From positions 1 through 37,851 of the forward strand of contig NZ_AKIY01000293.1 of NCBI RefSeq assembly GCF_000282615.1: 37,851 bases of DNA, read 5' to 3'. The translations under genes were made by a program, and so were the position numbers. Origin of the DNA: Bradyrhizobium sp. YR681. Lineage in GTDB: Bacteria; Pseudomonadota; Alphaproteobacteria; Rhizobiales; Xanthobacteraceae. The notes beneath the pieces were generated by a model. That model saw only the letters and a program-made list of their open reading frames with translations, had not been told where the DNA came from and searched no databases. Shown here piece by piece: positions 1 to 8,514 of this stretch (position 1 is its first letter; every line of letters begins with the position of its first letter).

Positions 1-1
1 C

Positions 2-358
2 CCCCCCAGCCGCTATGGCGGCGAGGAGTTCGCGCTGATCCTGCCGGACCTGGATTGCGACGCCGCCTGCGCCATCGCCGACGAAATTCGCAGCGCCGTC
101 ATGACCCTGCGGATCGCCCATGGTGCCGAGGGCGCTGGCGACCACGTCACCCTCAGCGTCGGCGTCGCCAGCCACATTCCGGGTGAAGCCGATGGCGGCC
201 CCGACCACCTGCTGGGCGCCGCCGACGAGGCGCTCTATGCGGCCAAACGGCTCGGCCGCAACCGCGTCGTCTGCGCCGAACGGATGCTGGCCGAATTCGC
301 GGGCCTCGGCCGGGATAGCACCCCGGTTCCTGGCCGCAGGGCCCGCAAATCAGCCTGA
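2..358 (+). CDS. GGDEF diguanylate cyclase, C-terminal part
   Basis: The frame is open from the window edge, so the N-terminus and sensor region lie outside. The first residues contain the signature RYGGEEF, the active-site loop of GGDEF domains that condense two GTP into cyclic di-GMP. The second half matches the family pattern: TLSVGVA is followed by LLGAADEALYAAKRLGRNRV, the usual end of a GGDEF domain. About 25 further residues, rich in Arg and Ala, form a short tail. The A-site glycines and both acidic residues are present, so the domain is probably active. What signal it senses cannot be seen. The gene ends 58 bases before the tRNA. Confidence 0.9.
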   Translation, partial: PPSRYGGEEFALILPDLDCDAACAIADEIRSAVMTLRIAHGAEGAGDHVTLSVGVASHIPGEADGGPDHLLGAADEALYAAKRLGRNRVVCAERMLAEFAGLGRDSTPVPGRRARKSA

Positions 359-416
359 CCGGAGACAGCGGAAGCGGTTGCCCGCCCCCCGCCAATCGGC
401 TAAATGAACCTCGACT

Positions 417-493
417 GCACCCGTAGCTCAGCTGGATAGAGCGTTGCCCTCCGAAGGCAAAGGTCACACGTTCGAATCGTGTCGGGTGCGCCA
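417..493 (+). tRNA. tRNA-Arg (anticodon CCG), intact, CCA encoded
   Basis: The 77 bases fold as a complete cloverleaf. The acceptor stem pairs GCACCCG with CGGGTGC, the D arm is GCTC...GAGC, and the anticodon stem is TTGCC/GGCAA around a CTCCGAA loop with anticodon CCG at 451-453, reading CGG (Arg). The T arm is ACACG-TTCGAAT-CGTGT, followed by discriminator G and an encoded CCA. The 3' half from the anticodon stem onward is repeated exactly at 17651-17700, so this gene is the integration target of the element downstream. The copy here is the complete functional one. Confidence 0.97.
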
Positions 494-495
494 GT
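444..495 (+). repeat. attachment site, left copy (52-bp direct repeat)
   Basis: Bases 444-495 (anticodon stem to two bases past the CCA) are identical to 17651-17702. The match stops sharply on both sides: the preceding base is g here and c there, and the following base is a here and c there. A duplicated tRNA 3' end flanking a tyrosine-integrase element is the classical product of site-specific integration. By convention this is the tRNA-proximal att junction. Confidence 0.95.
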
Positions 496-540
496 AAAAT
501 AAGGCCTTTTTTACATTTTGGCTCGCTTTGACTTTAGCTC

Positions 541-560
541 GGGTAAGCACTGGGTAAGCA
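541..560. repeat. paired GGGTAAGCA boxes, left arm (putative integrase arm sites)
   Basis: GGGTAAGCA occurs at 541-549 and again at 552-560, so the two starts are 11 bp apart, about one helical turn. The same 9-mer with the same spacing and orientation occurs near the other end at 17505-17524. Short direct repeats phased by one turn on both arms of an att site are the usual form of tyrosine-integrase arm-type binding sites. Binding itself is inferred. Confidence 0.6.
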
Positions 561-561
561 G

Positions 562-940
562 GCGGTTGAAGTTTGGCGCTGTCCCGATAAGGATCCGTGA
601 CGGCAGGCTTCAGAATGAGTGCTGAATTTTTTCTGCACTAGCCCCCCATATTGGGAAAGTACGCTCCTACTAGCGAGCTATAAAAGGGCCATTTCAACGA
701 CCGATGGACGATATTACATCGCCGAGAAGGAAGCTCTCGGTCGACAAACCGACGGTGGCACGTGACATGTCGCTGCACGAATTTAGCCCCGCAAATTGCA
801 GAAGGGACCTTCGTCCGCAAGCGAGTCCTCGCTCAGGGCTTTCGGCGCGTTTGCAAGTTCGGCGACGCCTCCGCCTTGATGCGCAGCAAGTAGGAAATCC
901 CTCCCGGCATACGCATCTCTCAAGCGTCTGGTCGTTGGAA
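562..940. other. left-end non-coding region of the element
   Basis: From the arm-type boxes to the end of the VOC gene no convincing gene is seen. A short frame around 792-890 reads like protein (it includes RKRVLAQGFRRVCKFGD) before a stop. It has no clear start and could be the tail of a decayed gene, but I cannot name it. No promoter is needed here, because the neighbouring gene reads towards the left end. Confidence 0.4.
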
Positions 941-1300
941 CTAGCCTCTCGGCTCGAACAATTCGATCTGATTACCAGATGGATCTTCGCAAACCGCCTG
1001 TCTTCCTCCCGGACCTTCGATAAGGTTCGTTGCGAATTTCACTCCAGCACTCTTGAGGGAAGAGATTGAGCCTTCAATATCATCTGTTTGAATAACGATC
1101 CTGGTCCATCCGCTCGGGACCGCATGCGAGATGGTCTTTGCAGCGGAGGACAATGGACCCGCTAACCACAACTCTAAATCTTTAGCCCGCATTATAGCCA
1201 TTGCGGGACCAAACTGCTGAATCAGTTCGAAACTGAATTGATCCCGATAGAAATTGATCGCGTCTTCAACGTCCCGCACAATGCAGCGAATGGTTGCCAT
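941..1300 (-). CDS. VOC (glyoxalase/bleomycin-resistance fold) protein
   Basis: This 119-residue protein has a single VOC domain. It opens with RCIVRDVEDAINFYRDQFSF, typical of the first beta-alpha unit, and ends with CEDPSGNQIELFEP, the typical last strand with the metal-ligand-type Glu. Members of this fold bind a metal and act on small substrates such as glutathione adducts or catechols, or bind antibiotics; the substrate here is unknown. The ATG at 1300 is preferred because GAGG lies 8 bases upstream; a longer in-frame start at 1399 would lie inside the cytochrome gene. It follows the cytochrome gene by 7 bases and should be co-transcribed with it. Confidence 0.85.
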   Translation of the reverse strand: MATIRCIVRDVEDAINFYRDQFSFELIQQFGPAMAIMRAKDLELWLAGPLSSAAKTISHAVPSGWTRIVIQTDDIEGSISSLKSAGVKFATNLIEGPGGRQAVCEDPSGNQIELFEPRG

Positions 1301-1307
1301 GTCAGCC

Positions 1308-2300
1308 TCACAAGCTCTTGAGAAAGGCGATAAGTTCGATTTTATCACTCTCCTCCAAAAGTGAGAAGTTGTGTCGGGCAGGCTTCGCCTCTCCGCCATG
1401 ATGAGCTATGGCATCTTCGATCGAGTTACCTGAACCGTCGTGAAGATAAGGAGGACCATAGGAGTTAAGTCCCCATAACGGAGCCGTTCGAAGTCGAGCG
1501 GTTGAGCCGCCGAGGTCATGCAGTTGCAAGTCCGTGAATGGTGCAAAGCGTTTATTGCGAAGAGCTGGTGGGGCTTCTGCGGACGTGACGCGATATTCGA
1601 CGTGACAGCTTGAGCACCCAATTTGAGAAAACAGCTTTGATCCTATTGCGCTGGTTTGATTTCTATTTGGAGGCGCTGCCAAGAAGCGAACAAACGTCAC
1701 GACGTCTTCCAATTCCCGTCGCGACAGGATTGGCGTGCACGATTTTGGGTAATCCTGGTTCTGTGCGGACCTTGAACAACTAAGCTCGCTCGATATACCC
1801 AATTCGATCGCAAAAGCCCTAGCGACAAACTTCTCGAGAGAGTCTATCTCGGCAAATGCACCGAATATTTTTTGTGAATTATTGCGCCTTGAGTATTCGA
1901 GAAGGCCAATTCCAAAAAGGGGGGGGGTCCGTCTGGTGACCACCCCGTCTGGTCCAACCTCAGCAACGTGGCCTTCTGGTGCCCTTCGCTGCACCGTTTC
2001 GCCCAAAGCGGTGGGCACGAGAGCCTGTTCCGACATGCCACTTCCGCCTGGCATGGGCACACTGTGACAACTGACACAGCTTTCTGCGTTTCGCATGGCG
2101 GTTGACGATTGGTCCCAACGCCTTACGAAAAGTGATTGTCCTCGATCAAAGGAAGACCGGACCTCATCATCTAGTCCAGCTACCGGTTCGCCGAAATAGG
2201 CGCTCACATAGACGCCATCTCCGTGAGCGCGCTGGGCGCAGGCTAGAAGTAAGCATACGACGAAGAGGCCGGCAGTTGGTCTGCCAAAGCGACTTGTCAT
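1308..2300 (-). CDS. di-haem c-type cytochrome, DUF1111/DHOR (peroxidase-like) family
   Basis: The 330-residue protein has an export signal in the first 27 residues. The sequence LLAC at 18-21 could be a lipobox, so it may be a lipoprotein. Two haem c sites are present, CVSCH at 75-79 and CSSCH at 229-233. RTPPLFGIGLLE near 125, and LHDLG, LRTAPLWGL and YLHDGS near 261-289, match the DUF1111 di-haem oxidoreductase pattern. The final segment EESDKIELIAFLKSL is the usual C-terminal helix. The protein should act in the periplasm in electron transfer or substrate oxidation; the substrate is unknown. Its ATG overlaps the stop of the beta-propeller gene (ATGA), so the two are translationally coupled. 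Confidence 0.88.
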   Translation of the reverse strand: MTSRFGRPTAGLFVVCLLLACAQRAHGDGVYVSAYFGEPVAGLDDEVRSSFDRGQSLFVRRWDQSSTAMRNAESCVSCHSVPMPGGSGMSEQALVPTALGETVQRRAPEGHVAEVGPDGVVTRRTPPLFGIGLLEYSRRNNSQKIFGAFAEIDSLEKFVARAFAIELGISSELSCSRSAQNQDYPKSCTPILSRRELEDVVTFVRFLAAPPNRNQTSAIGSKLFSQIGCSSCHVEYRVTSAEAPPALRNKRFAPFTDLQLHDLGGSTARLRTAPLWGLNSYGPPYLHDGSGNSIEDAIAHHGGEAKPARHNFSLLEESDKIELIAFLKSL

Positions 2301-3337
2301 TTTACAAATTCTATTCCGTACGGCGCCTTTCCGACATTAATGACTTTTTTGATTTCACCGGATGCCAAATCGACTACGGCAACCTGGTTATTGGCCAAAT
2401 CGGTAAATACCCCGGTCTTGCCGTCCATGCTTATCGAAGCGTTCTTAGCCGCACGGTTGACGCTATCGCCATTCGGTTGAAGTTGCGCGCCAGCGCCAAT
2501 AAACGCTTGGGAAGAGGCCACGGCCGATACAGCAAGACCCGTCTTTAGCAGTGATAGATTATTGGACCTGTTATTTGTCACCAAAAGACTCTTGCCGTCT
2601 GAACTGGCAGCTAAGCTCCAGGGATTTCGACCAACCCTAATCTGTTCCGAAACTGTATGAGACGCGAGGTCAACAGCTGCGACAGAATGACTTGCATTTG
2701 CAGCGACGTACGCCCTCGCAGGGTCTCCAGCTATTGCAACGGTGTAGGGCAGGAGTCCAACATCAACCTTGCCCAATGAAACTCCAGAAGAGTCGCCCAG
2801 TGAAATGAAGTGCAGGTCGCCACTAGCCCAACCAGTAACCAGTGCTGTCTTGTTGTCGTTAGTGACAGCAACCCCATATGGCTGAGACGACACGCTTACG
2901 TCATAAAGCTTTTTGCGCCCAAGAGTGTCTACGATCGAGACTGTGTCGCTGCCCGAGTTGGCTACAATGAGTTTTTTGTCATCGTCGAAAAGTTGGAGGT
3001 CGCGAGGGGAGAGCCCGGTCTTGATCGTGTACTTCACCTGTTGAGCCACAATATCGATAACGGCGACCATGTCGCCACCGCTGCACGAAACAAACGCCTC
3101 GTCGCCCCTCTTATTGCTTCTGACATCGTATGGCTTCGGGCAACCCACGGCCTTTAACACATCGATCGTCCAAATTTCTTCGTGCCCGCTTTCACCGCCC
3201 AGATCTAACAATGCAACCTTGTCATCTCCCCAGTAGGTTGCCAAAATCAGTCTGTTGCCCTTCGACTGGGAATTGCCGGCGAACGCAGGTGTTGCGAAGA
3301 TGGCGGCTAGTGCAAGGACACGGATCAAAAGCTTCAT
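2297..3337 (-). CDS. secreted YVTN-type beta-propeller protein
   Basis: The 346-residue product begins with a clear Sec signal peptide ending ATPAFA at about residue 20. It then holds about seven repeats of roughly 40 residues with patterns such as KLIVANSGSDTVSIVD, SLLVTNNRSNNLSLL and NNQVAVVDLASGEIKKVINV, the YVTN/NHL-like blades of a seven-bladed propeller. Such proteins are periplasmic binding or scaffold partners and often sit next to cytochromes. The ATG at 3337 is chosen over a much longer frame because GGAGG lies 8 bases upstream and the signal peptide starts there. It shares an ATGA overlap with the di-haem cytochrome gene, so the two probably work together. Codon and base use are more AT-rich than in the host flank. 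Confidence 0.88.
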   Translation of the reverse strand: MKLLIRVLALAAIFATPAFAGNSQSKGNRLILATYWGDDKVALLDLGGESGHEEIWTIDVLKAVGCPKPYDVRSNKRGDEAFVSCSGGDMVAVIDIVAQQVKYTIKTGLSPRDLQLFDDDKKLIVANSGSDTVSIVDTLGRKKLYDVSVSSQPYGVAVTNDNKTALVTGWASGDLHFISLGDSSGVSLGKVDVGLLPYTVAIAGDPARAYVAANASHSVAAVDLASHTVSEQIRVGRNPWSLAASSDGKSLLVTNNRSNNLSLLKTGLAVSAVASSQAFIGAGAQLQPNGDSVNRAAKNASISMDGKTGVFTDLANNQVAVVDLASGEIKKVINVGKAPYGIEFVK

Positions 3338-3372
3338 TGCAACCTCCAAAAATATAAACAATTCTGGGTAGG

Positions 3373-3546
3373 CTACTCTAAAAGGATGTGCCACGCAATA
3401 ATGCCTGCAGGGGTAGAATGGAGACGACCCGGGTTGCTGCGGACTCCTCGCCAACCTCGCTCCGCCCCCTTGGCCGCGACATCGAAGATTGCATTTTCGA
3501 TCGTTTCTTCGTCGCAGTTCAAAAACTCTATATGCGCCGTCCGCAC
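3373..3546 (-). CDS. possible 57-residue small protein ahead of the redox operon
   Basis: A GTG start with GGGAG seven bases upstream opens a frame reading MRTAHIEFLNCDEETIENAI and ending AGIIAWHILLE. The composition is mixed and protein-like, not the Arg/Pro/Ala-rich pattern of shadow frames. The stop lies 35 bases before the propeller start, which fits an operon leader gene. I recognise no family. No other frame of the 3338-3675 gap looks coding, so the rest of that gap is probably the promoter of the redox block. Confidence 0.35.
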   Translation of the reverse strand: MRTAHIEFLNCDEETIENAIFDVAAKGAERGWRGVRSNPGRLHSTPAGIIAWHILLE

Positions 3547-3675
3547 ACCGGCACTCCCTCAACTCTCCCAGCCTCCGTAGCCAGTGTTGGCACAAGAATG
3601 AGGCCGCGCGGTTGCTTCCTTTTCTGGCCGAGCCGTTGAGAATCTCGGGAGGTAATCTCGATGAGCCAGACGCCA

Positions 3676-4761
3676 CTAGTCTCTATCCCGAGCGATAGAG
3701 TGAAGCCGATCCAAGATGTCGGAAGGCTTGAGAGCCAAATTGACCGTGACGAACCGGATATCATGGCCCTGGATGGTGAATGTCTCATCCACATCATGGT
3801 CGAGCGCGGGATAGAGCAGCACGCCTTCCGCCCTGTCGCACAGTGGTCCGCGGCCCCGTTGGGAGTGAAGATAAGCATAAATCTGATAGATGTTGGCGCT
3901 CTTGAGCCTGTCCTTGTCAGCAATGCCTTTCGCGAGAACACGGGTAAACTTGGTGTCGATAACGATCCTGCGGTCCTGCCCTCTGTCCAGGATGATGTCG
4001 GGCTTCATTCCCGGCAGCAGAGCTACATCGCCGGACCGGCCCGGCTTCAGTTGCCAGCTCTGATAATTCTGCTCCCGCACAGACCAGCCATCGGCTGCGC
4101 GCAAATGATGCCGATAGAACCCCGTGACCGCCTTCTCGAAGATCTTTCGCAGGGTGATCTCGTCCCGCTTGAGCCGAGACAGTTTCATGTCACCCGGCGC
4201 TTCATTCGGCAGCAGCATTTCGAACACGAGCCTCGCCGCGCTGACCATGAAGCGGTCTTCGGATTGATGGCTTCCGATCGTGTCTGCGGACATTGCCTGT
4301 CGGGTTGGTCGGGACGCAGCAATGCCCAGCCGTCCGAGGTCGTCACCGAGCCGACGGCAATCGGCGGCGACGGCACGATCCTGAATCCGTCCCGCGATCG
4401 CAATCAGCGCGCAGCGCACCAGCCGGTTTCGTGGCGTGTCGAACGACAGCTCCTCGAACCGGCATGCGAGGCGCCCGCGCTGCAGATGTTGGCGGGAGAG
4501 CGTCTGCAACCAGTCCACCCGCCCCCTGACCCGCGGAATGATTGCTTCCCTGCGCTGATAGCCGCGCGACAGATTGGTCCTCAGCCGCCGCTTGACCAGC
4601 CTCACCAGCAGGCGACCCAGGATATCGGCCAGCTCGATATCATCGTCCGTGCCTACCCCGCATTGGCTCTCGAACTCGGCGAGACCGGACGCATAGACGA
4701 GCAACAGCCAGAGGTTCCGAATCGGAATGCCTTTTTGGCTGCGCCAGACCTGATCGGACAT
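3676..4761 (-). CDS. mcrC: McrC, nuclease subunit of a type IV restriction system
   Basis: The product is about 361 residues. It begins IPIRNLWLLLVYASGLAEF, the usual opening of McrC, followed by RRREAIIPRVRGRVDW-like text (here GYQRREAIIPRVRGRVDW). A C-terminal nuclease core has PDIILDRG and then RIVIDTKF, the D...DxK form of the PD-(D/E)xK motif that cuts DNA. In the family McrC docks on the McrB ring and cleaves modified DNA. The start at 4761 is preferred because GGGCGG lies 6 bases upstream; an ATG two codons earlier (4767) is nearly as good. It begins 12 bases after the mcrB stop, so it is in the same operon. Confidence 0.9.
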   Translation of the reverse strand: MSDQVWRSQKGIPIRNLWLLLVYASGLAEFESQCGVGTDDDIELADILGRLLVRLVKRRLRTNLSRGYQRREAIIPRVRGRVDWLQTLSRQHLQRGRLACRFEELSFDTPRNRLVRCALIAIAGRIQDRAVAADCRRLGDDLGRLGIAASRPTRQAMSADTIGSHQSEDRFMVSAARLVFEMLLPNEAPGDMKLSRLKRDEITLRKIFEKAVTGFYRHHLRAADGWSVREQNYQSWQLKPGRSGDVALLPGMKPDIILDRGQDRRIVIDTKFTRVLAKGIADKDRLKSANIYQIYAYLHSQRGRGPLCDRAEGVLLYPALDHDVDETFTIQGHDIRFVTVNLALKPSDILDRLHSIARDRD

Positions 4762-4772
4762 CTGCATCCGCC

Positions 4773-6977
4773 CTACAGGCAGGCCTGCAGTGTCTTGGTC
4801 TGATCCTCCGCCTTCTCCCTTGCATCGTACCAATATTCCAGCAGCAATGGTTTGATCTCAGTCAGGATCACATTGCCGATCCATGTCTTCCAGCGCGCGG
4901 CATCCATATTCTCAGCCGGCGTGAGAAAGCTGTGACCGACACTGAACTGAGCACCGAGCGACTGGTCCGCCGCAATGATCTCGTTCAACGCGACGATAGA
5001 CTGCCTTATGGCCTGCAGCAGCTCATCCGGAGCGCCCCGCGCCTTGCAGTATTGCTGCCAGGCAGTTCCAAAATTGGGATTGAGGTTCACGAATGCGAAG
5101 CGGCGTCGTAGCGCGAGATCGACCAACGCCAGCGAACGGTCGGCGAGGTTCATCGTCCCTACGACATAGAGATTCGGCGGCACATGAACCCGCTCTGTCT
5201 GAGAGATCGGATAGGCCAGCCGGAGCGCCTCGCTCTCGCTGCGCTTGTCCGCCTCTAGCAGCGTGAGCAGCTCGCCGAAGATCTGCGCCGGGTTACCGCG
5301 ATTGATCTCCTCGATCACCAGAACGTATGGCCTCATGGGCTCTGCCTTCGCCGCTGCAACCGCTTCCAGGAAGGCGCCGTCGACCAGTTGCAGGCCGGTG
5401 GTTCCGTTCGGTCGGTAGCCGCGGACGAAATCCTCGTAGGATAGTGAGGGCTGGAACTGCACAGCCATCAGTCGCGAAGGGTCTTTCTCGCCGATCAGCG
5501 CGTATCCCAGGCGCTTGGCGAGCCAGGTTTTGCCTGTTCCCGGGGGCCCCTGCAGAACTAGGTTCTTCTTCGTCTTCAGCAAGTCGATCGCTTGTTCGAG
5601 CGTCGCGCGCTCAAGGAAGCAGCCTTCATCGATAATGGCCTCAACCGTATAGGACGCTCCCGAGCTGGCTTCTTCCGCGATCATCTCGGGAGCTGCGTCG
5701 TCCAGTGCCTCGGCCGCGACGTTGATCCGCCAGCGCTCCTCGAAATCCCGCGGCAGTGCGGATACATATTCCTGACCGTCGTCAGTCAGATACAGACGGT
5801 TGATGCCCTGAACAGTTTCGGCTCTCACGAGACCGGTGACTCTGGCCCACGCGATGATGTGCGACCCCGGCATTGTCGTGGTCCAGGTCGGTACCAGCGA
5901 TTGCAGCCATTTGGCCGCATCAGTCGTTCCCATCCCGTCGGGGCGGCGCGACAACTGAAGCAATAGATGCCCCATGCCGAAAACACGACCGACCAGCGGC
6001 GCGCGCAGCACTTCCGCTGGCTCGTTCGCGGTCAGCAATTCAAGGCCGCGCTGTGTCGGCCGGTACGCCCCGTCGACGAGATGAATAAGTCCTAGTCCGC
6101 CCGTGGCCTGCGAGATCACATTGGCGGCACTGTTCGTGTTGAGCTGCGGCGCTTCCGATAGGATCACGCTTGCGAGGTCGTCCCGTGCAATCCCGTTCTC
6201 CGCTTCGCGGACGACCGCCACGAACACGCCGACCGCACCCTTCATGCAGGATAGGCTTCGCCGTTGAGCGGTTACAGGCAAAAGCGACAAGGGCGGTATG
6301 TCGCTTGCCTCCGGCTGCGCCGCCTCCACCGTCACCGCGCCTTCGTCGGGGCGATTTAAATATCTATTCCAGAGAAACCACGCGAAGATCGACTGGTCGA
6401 CCTCGCTGGCGATGTCAGGTGCGTTCTCCACCGCATCGCGAATCCGCTGGCGAAGCGCCGGGTGCTGGGCGATGAAGTCGCCGATCAGTCGCGGCGCACT
6501 GATCAGGCGTTGCGTGGCCCATACCCTGTTGGCATCCATCAGACAGGTCATGTCGCGGGGGAACATTGCGGCCATCAGACGAACCAGGCGCGCCTTAGGC
6601 CGGCGCTTGGCGTGAGCCGGATAAACCCTGGCCAGAACATGGTCGAACATGTCCTGTAGCCTCTTCCCGCGCTCGGCGAGATCGCTGCCGATCGGCGCGT
6701 CTCGGAACTGAAGAAGCTCACGCGAGATCGCAACGTCGGAATATGCACCTTCCACCGTGACCGAAGTACCCGGCCCAATATTGGAGATCGGATTCTCATC
6801 CCAGAGCCTGCGCTGGAATGCGGGATCGAGCCATTGCGCCTCGTCCGCACTCTTCACCAGCTCGACATGAGCGGCGTATCTCTGCCGCCACTCCACTGCC
6901 CATGGCTCGTTCAAGTAAGCGCGAAACGGCCCGTTGAACGCTTCAGTCAATGCCTTTTCATCGAACGAATCAACCAT
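4773..6977 (-). CDS. mcrB: McrB-type AAA+ GTPase of a type IV restriction system
   Basis: The C-terminal half of this 734-residue protein is an McrB motor: LVLQGPPGTGKT (Walker A, about 473-484), YVLVIEEINRGNPAQIFGE (Walker B, about 551-569) and GTMNLADRSLALVDLALRRRF (about 608-628), where the McrB signature is usually MNTADRS. The McrB ring uses GTP to translocate on DNA and drive McrC cleavage. The N-terminal 450 residues are not the usual DUF3578 or EVE-type reader that I would recognise. Two stretches, about 245-320 and 325-405, read like winged-helix domains and may recognise the modified base or sequence. AGGCTGAGGGG precedes the ATG. The target modification cannot be told from sequence. 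Confidence 0.9.
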   Translation of the reverse strand: MVDSFDEKALTEAFNGPFRAYLNEPWAVEWRQRYAAHVELVKSADEAQWLDPAFQRRLWDENPISNIGPGTSVTVEGAYSDVAISRELLQFRDAPIGSDLAERGKRLQDMFDHVLARVYPAHAKRRPKARLVRLMAAMFPRDMTCLMDANRVWATQRLISAPRLIGDFIAQHPALRQRIRDAVENAPDIASEVDQSIFAWFLWNRYLNRPDEGAVTVEAAQPEASDIPPLSLLPVTAQRRSLSCMKGAVGVFVAVVREAENGIARDDLASVILSEAPQLNTNSAANVISQATGGLGLIHLVDGAYRPTQRGLELLTANEPAEVLRAPLVGRVFGMGHLLLQLSRRPDGMGTTDAAKWLQSLVPTWTTTMPGSHIIAWARVTGLVRAETVQGINRLYLTDDGQEYVSALPRDFEERWRINVAAEALDDAAPEMIAEEASSGASYTVEAIIDEGCFLERATLEQAIDLLKTKKNLVLQGPPGTGKTWLAKRLGYALIGEKDPSRLMAVQFQPSLSYEDFVRGYRPNGTTGLQLVDGAFLEAVAAAKAEPMRPYVLVIEEINRGNPAQIFGELLTLLEADKRSESEALRLAYPISQTERVHVPPNLYVVGTMNLADRSLALVDLALRRRFAFVNLNPNFGTAWQQYCKARGAPDELLQAIRQSIVALNEIIAADQSLGAQFSVGHSFLTPAENMDAARWKTWIGNVILTEIKPLLLEYWYDAREKAEDQTKTLQACL

Positions 6978-7085
6978 CCCCTCAGCCTTCCAAACTTTGA
7001 CGTTGTCTCAAATCGCGTTCGACTGCGCGACTTCTTCCGGCTCTTGCCACGATCACATTCCACGGCATCGATCGCAGGTGCTGCG

Positions 7086-7322
7086 CTAACTCTTTCGTCT
7101 CTTCTTGAGCAGCTTGCGACGAGCCGCCGCTCGCTTACCGGGAGGCGTCGAGCGCTTCGTCGGGTGGCGGCGGTTCTTGATCTTCGCCAGCCTCGCTAAA
7201 TCCCTCTCCCGCTCGCCCGGGACGGCTGCCCCGGCCACGCTGCCTTCTCCTGCTTTGTTTTGTGTGCGCGACTTGATGAGCCGGTTACGTTTTTCGTGGT
7301 TGATCTCGTTCACGGTGGTCAC
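7086..7322 (-). CDS. possible small Lys/Arg-rich protein between the nuclease and mcrB genes
   Basis: A GTG start at 7322 (or 7313) opens a frame of about 78 residues that overlaps the last 38 bases of the GIY-YIG gene, with a G-rich stretch upstream. The product is very basic, including KIKNRRHPTKRSTPPGKR and ending KLLKKRRKS, which suggests nucleic-acid binding. If real, it shrinks the otherwise 300-base gap between the nuclease and mcrB genes and links the two blocks. The skewed composition could also be chance in a GC-rich strand, so this is tentative. Confidence 0.35.
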   Translation of the reverse strand: MTTVNEINHEKRNRLIKSRTQNKAGEGSVAGAAVPGERERDLARLAKIKNRRHPTKRSTPPGKRAAARRKLLKKRRKS

Positions 7323-8514
7323 CCCCCTTGGTCTCGCCTGCCCGCACCAATGCCGCAATTCTCGGGTCGTAAAGGTATTCGGTGATGGTGCCGTCTCTGA
7401 TCCGGTCAACAGCTTCGTTGATGACGAAGAGAGGCACGAGAAACCATTCGCGGGGAATCACCGGATGACCGAACCGATCCTTGATCTCGATGTCGAGCCG
7501 TGCGGGATCAAAGATGCGATGGATGAGGTTTTCTAGCTTCGTCCGATTGATATTGGATAGCTTGTAGGTGGCGACGACCTCCACGTCGGCCAAAAGGAAG
7601 GTCGCGTCGTTCTTCGCGTCGCCTATACGTGTCTCAACCGCGCCGCCCGTGACGCCTATCTTGTGCAGCACATCGCGGTGGGCCGCCACGGTCGGATGGT
7701 CAGACTTGCTACGCAGCACATAGATCGTGCCGCTGGCCAAGTCGCCGTCTTCGCTCTCGCCGGAAAACAGCGGCCCCGCCGAGGGGTCGGTGATGCGCCG
7801 GCCCGCCTCATCGCGATGGAGGGCACGTTGCAACGAGCGCAATAGGACGTCGCTCTCGGTGCCGTTGTCGTAGATCACGCGCAACCGGCTATCGCGACGA
7901 TCGTACTCGGTCACAAATTCGTTGCCGACTCCCGCGACATAGGCGATCTGGCCACCGACGATGAAAAACTCGCCCTCCTTGATCTCGGCCATCGTCTGGA
8001 ACCGCCGCGTCCGGCGTATGCCGGCATCAAGGTCTTTCTTCACCTGAGCGAACAGTGGCTTGAAGATATCGAAGTCCTCGCAGGATGTGCGGTTGGCGAT
8101 TTCCTCAGCCGCACGCTTGTCGGCGGCGGTGCGCACATGGCGAAGCTCTGTAATGTCGGATGCGCCCATGCCTTCCAGTTCGGCAAGCAATTCATCGTCA
8201 TCTATCGATTCGACTGGCTCGGTGGCGGGCGTCACCGCGGCTGCCAAGAGCCCCTGCTTGTCGAGCGGGGCGAGAATCGAACGACATTCTTCCAGCCCGC
8301 GCAAGCGGTCAAGGCGCACGGCATAAAGCCGCTCGAATATGTCGTTGCTCTCGCCATGCGCTGGCGCGCGGCCGTGGGCCTCGGCGAAGCGCTGGATTTC
8401 TTCGAAGCCCGCGACAATGCGTTCCTCGCGTGCGCTACGGCCGCCTTTCTTCTCCTGTGGCGCAAAGTCAGCGAGGTCCGCCGCCAGTTCGTCAAGATCG
8501 AGGTCATCCGTCAT
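7285..8514 (-). CDS. GIY-YIG family nuclease (T5orf172/MUG113-like domain)
   Basis: This protein has 409 residues. Residues 1-240 are acidic and of unknown fold. The C-terminal part has the T5orf172 form of the GIY-YIG core: IYVLRS at about 264-269 (first strand), KIGVTGGAVETRI at 285-297 with the likely catalytic Arg297, and LENLIHRIF at 327-335 supplying the likely metal-binding Glu. PREWFLVPL follows as in that family. It should cut DNA. The ATG at 8514 is inside the end of the helicase gene (11-base overlap) and has GGAGGG upstream. The longer frame from 8643 would run deep into the helicase. The tight overlap says that it works with the helicase and methyltransferase. Confidence 0.82.
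   Translation of the reverse strand: MTDDLDLDELAADLADFAPQEKKGGRSAREERIVAGFEEIQRFAEAHGRAPAHGESNDIFERLYAVRLDRLRGLEECRSILAPLDKQGLLAAAVTPATEPVESIDDDELLAELEGMGASDITELRHVRTAADKRAAEEIANRTSCEDFDIFKPLFAQVKKDLDAGIRRTRRFQTMAEIKEGEFFIVGGQIAYVAGVGNEFVTEYDRRDSRLRVIYDNGTESDVLLRSLQRALHRDEAGRRITDPSAGPLFSGESEDGDLASGTIYVLRSKSDHPTVAAHRDVLHKIGVTGGAVETRIGDAKNDATFLLADVEVVATYKLSNINRTKLENLIHRIFDPARLDIEIKDRFGHPVIPREWFLVPLFVINEAVDRIRDGTITEYLYDPRIAALVRAGETKGGDHRERDQPRKT

Noticed and set aside
704..1069. Open frame of 121 codons at the left end of the element, plus strand
   Set aside because: It lies partly antisense to the VOC gene and has no protein-like pattern. A different frame at about 792-890 looks slightly more like a gene remnant but has no start.
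3661..4803. Long plus-strand frame of 380 codons opposite mcrC
   Set aside because: It is the shadow of mcrC, which has a nuclease motif, a ribosome site and operon context.
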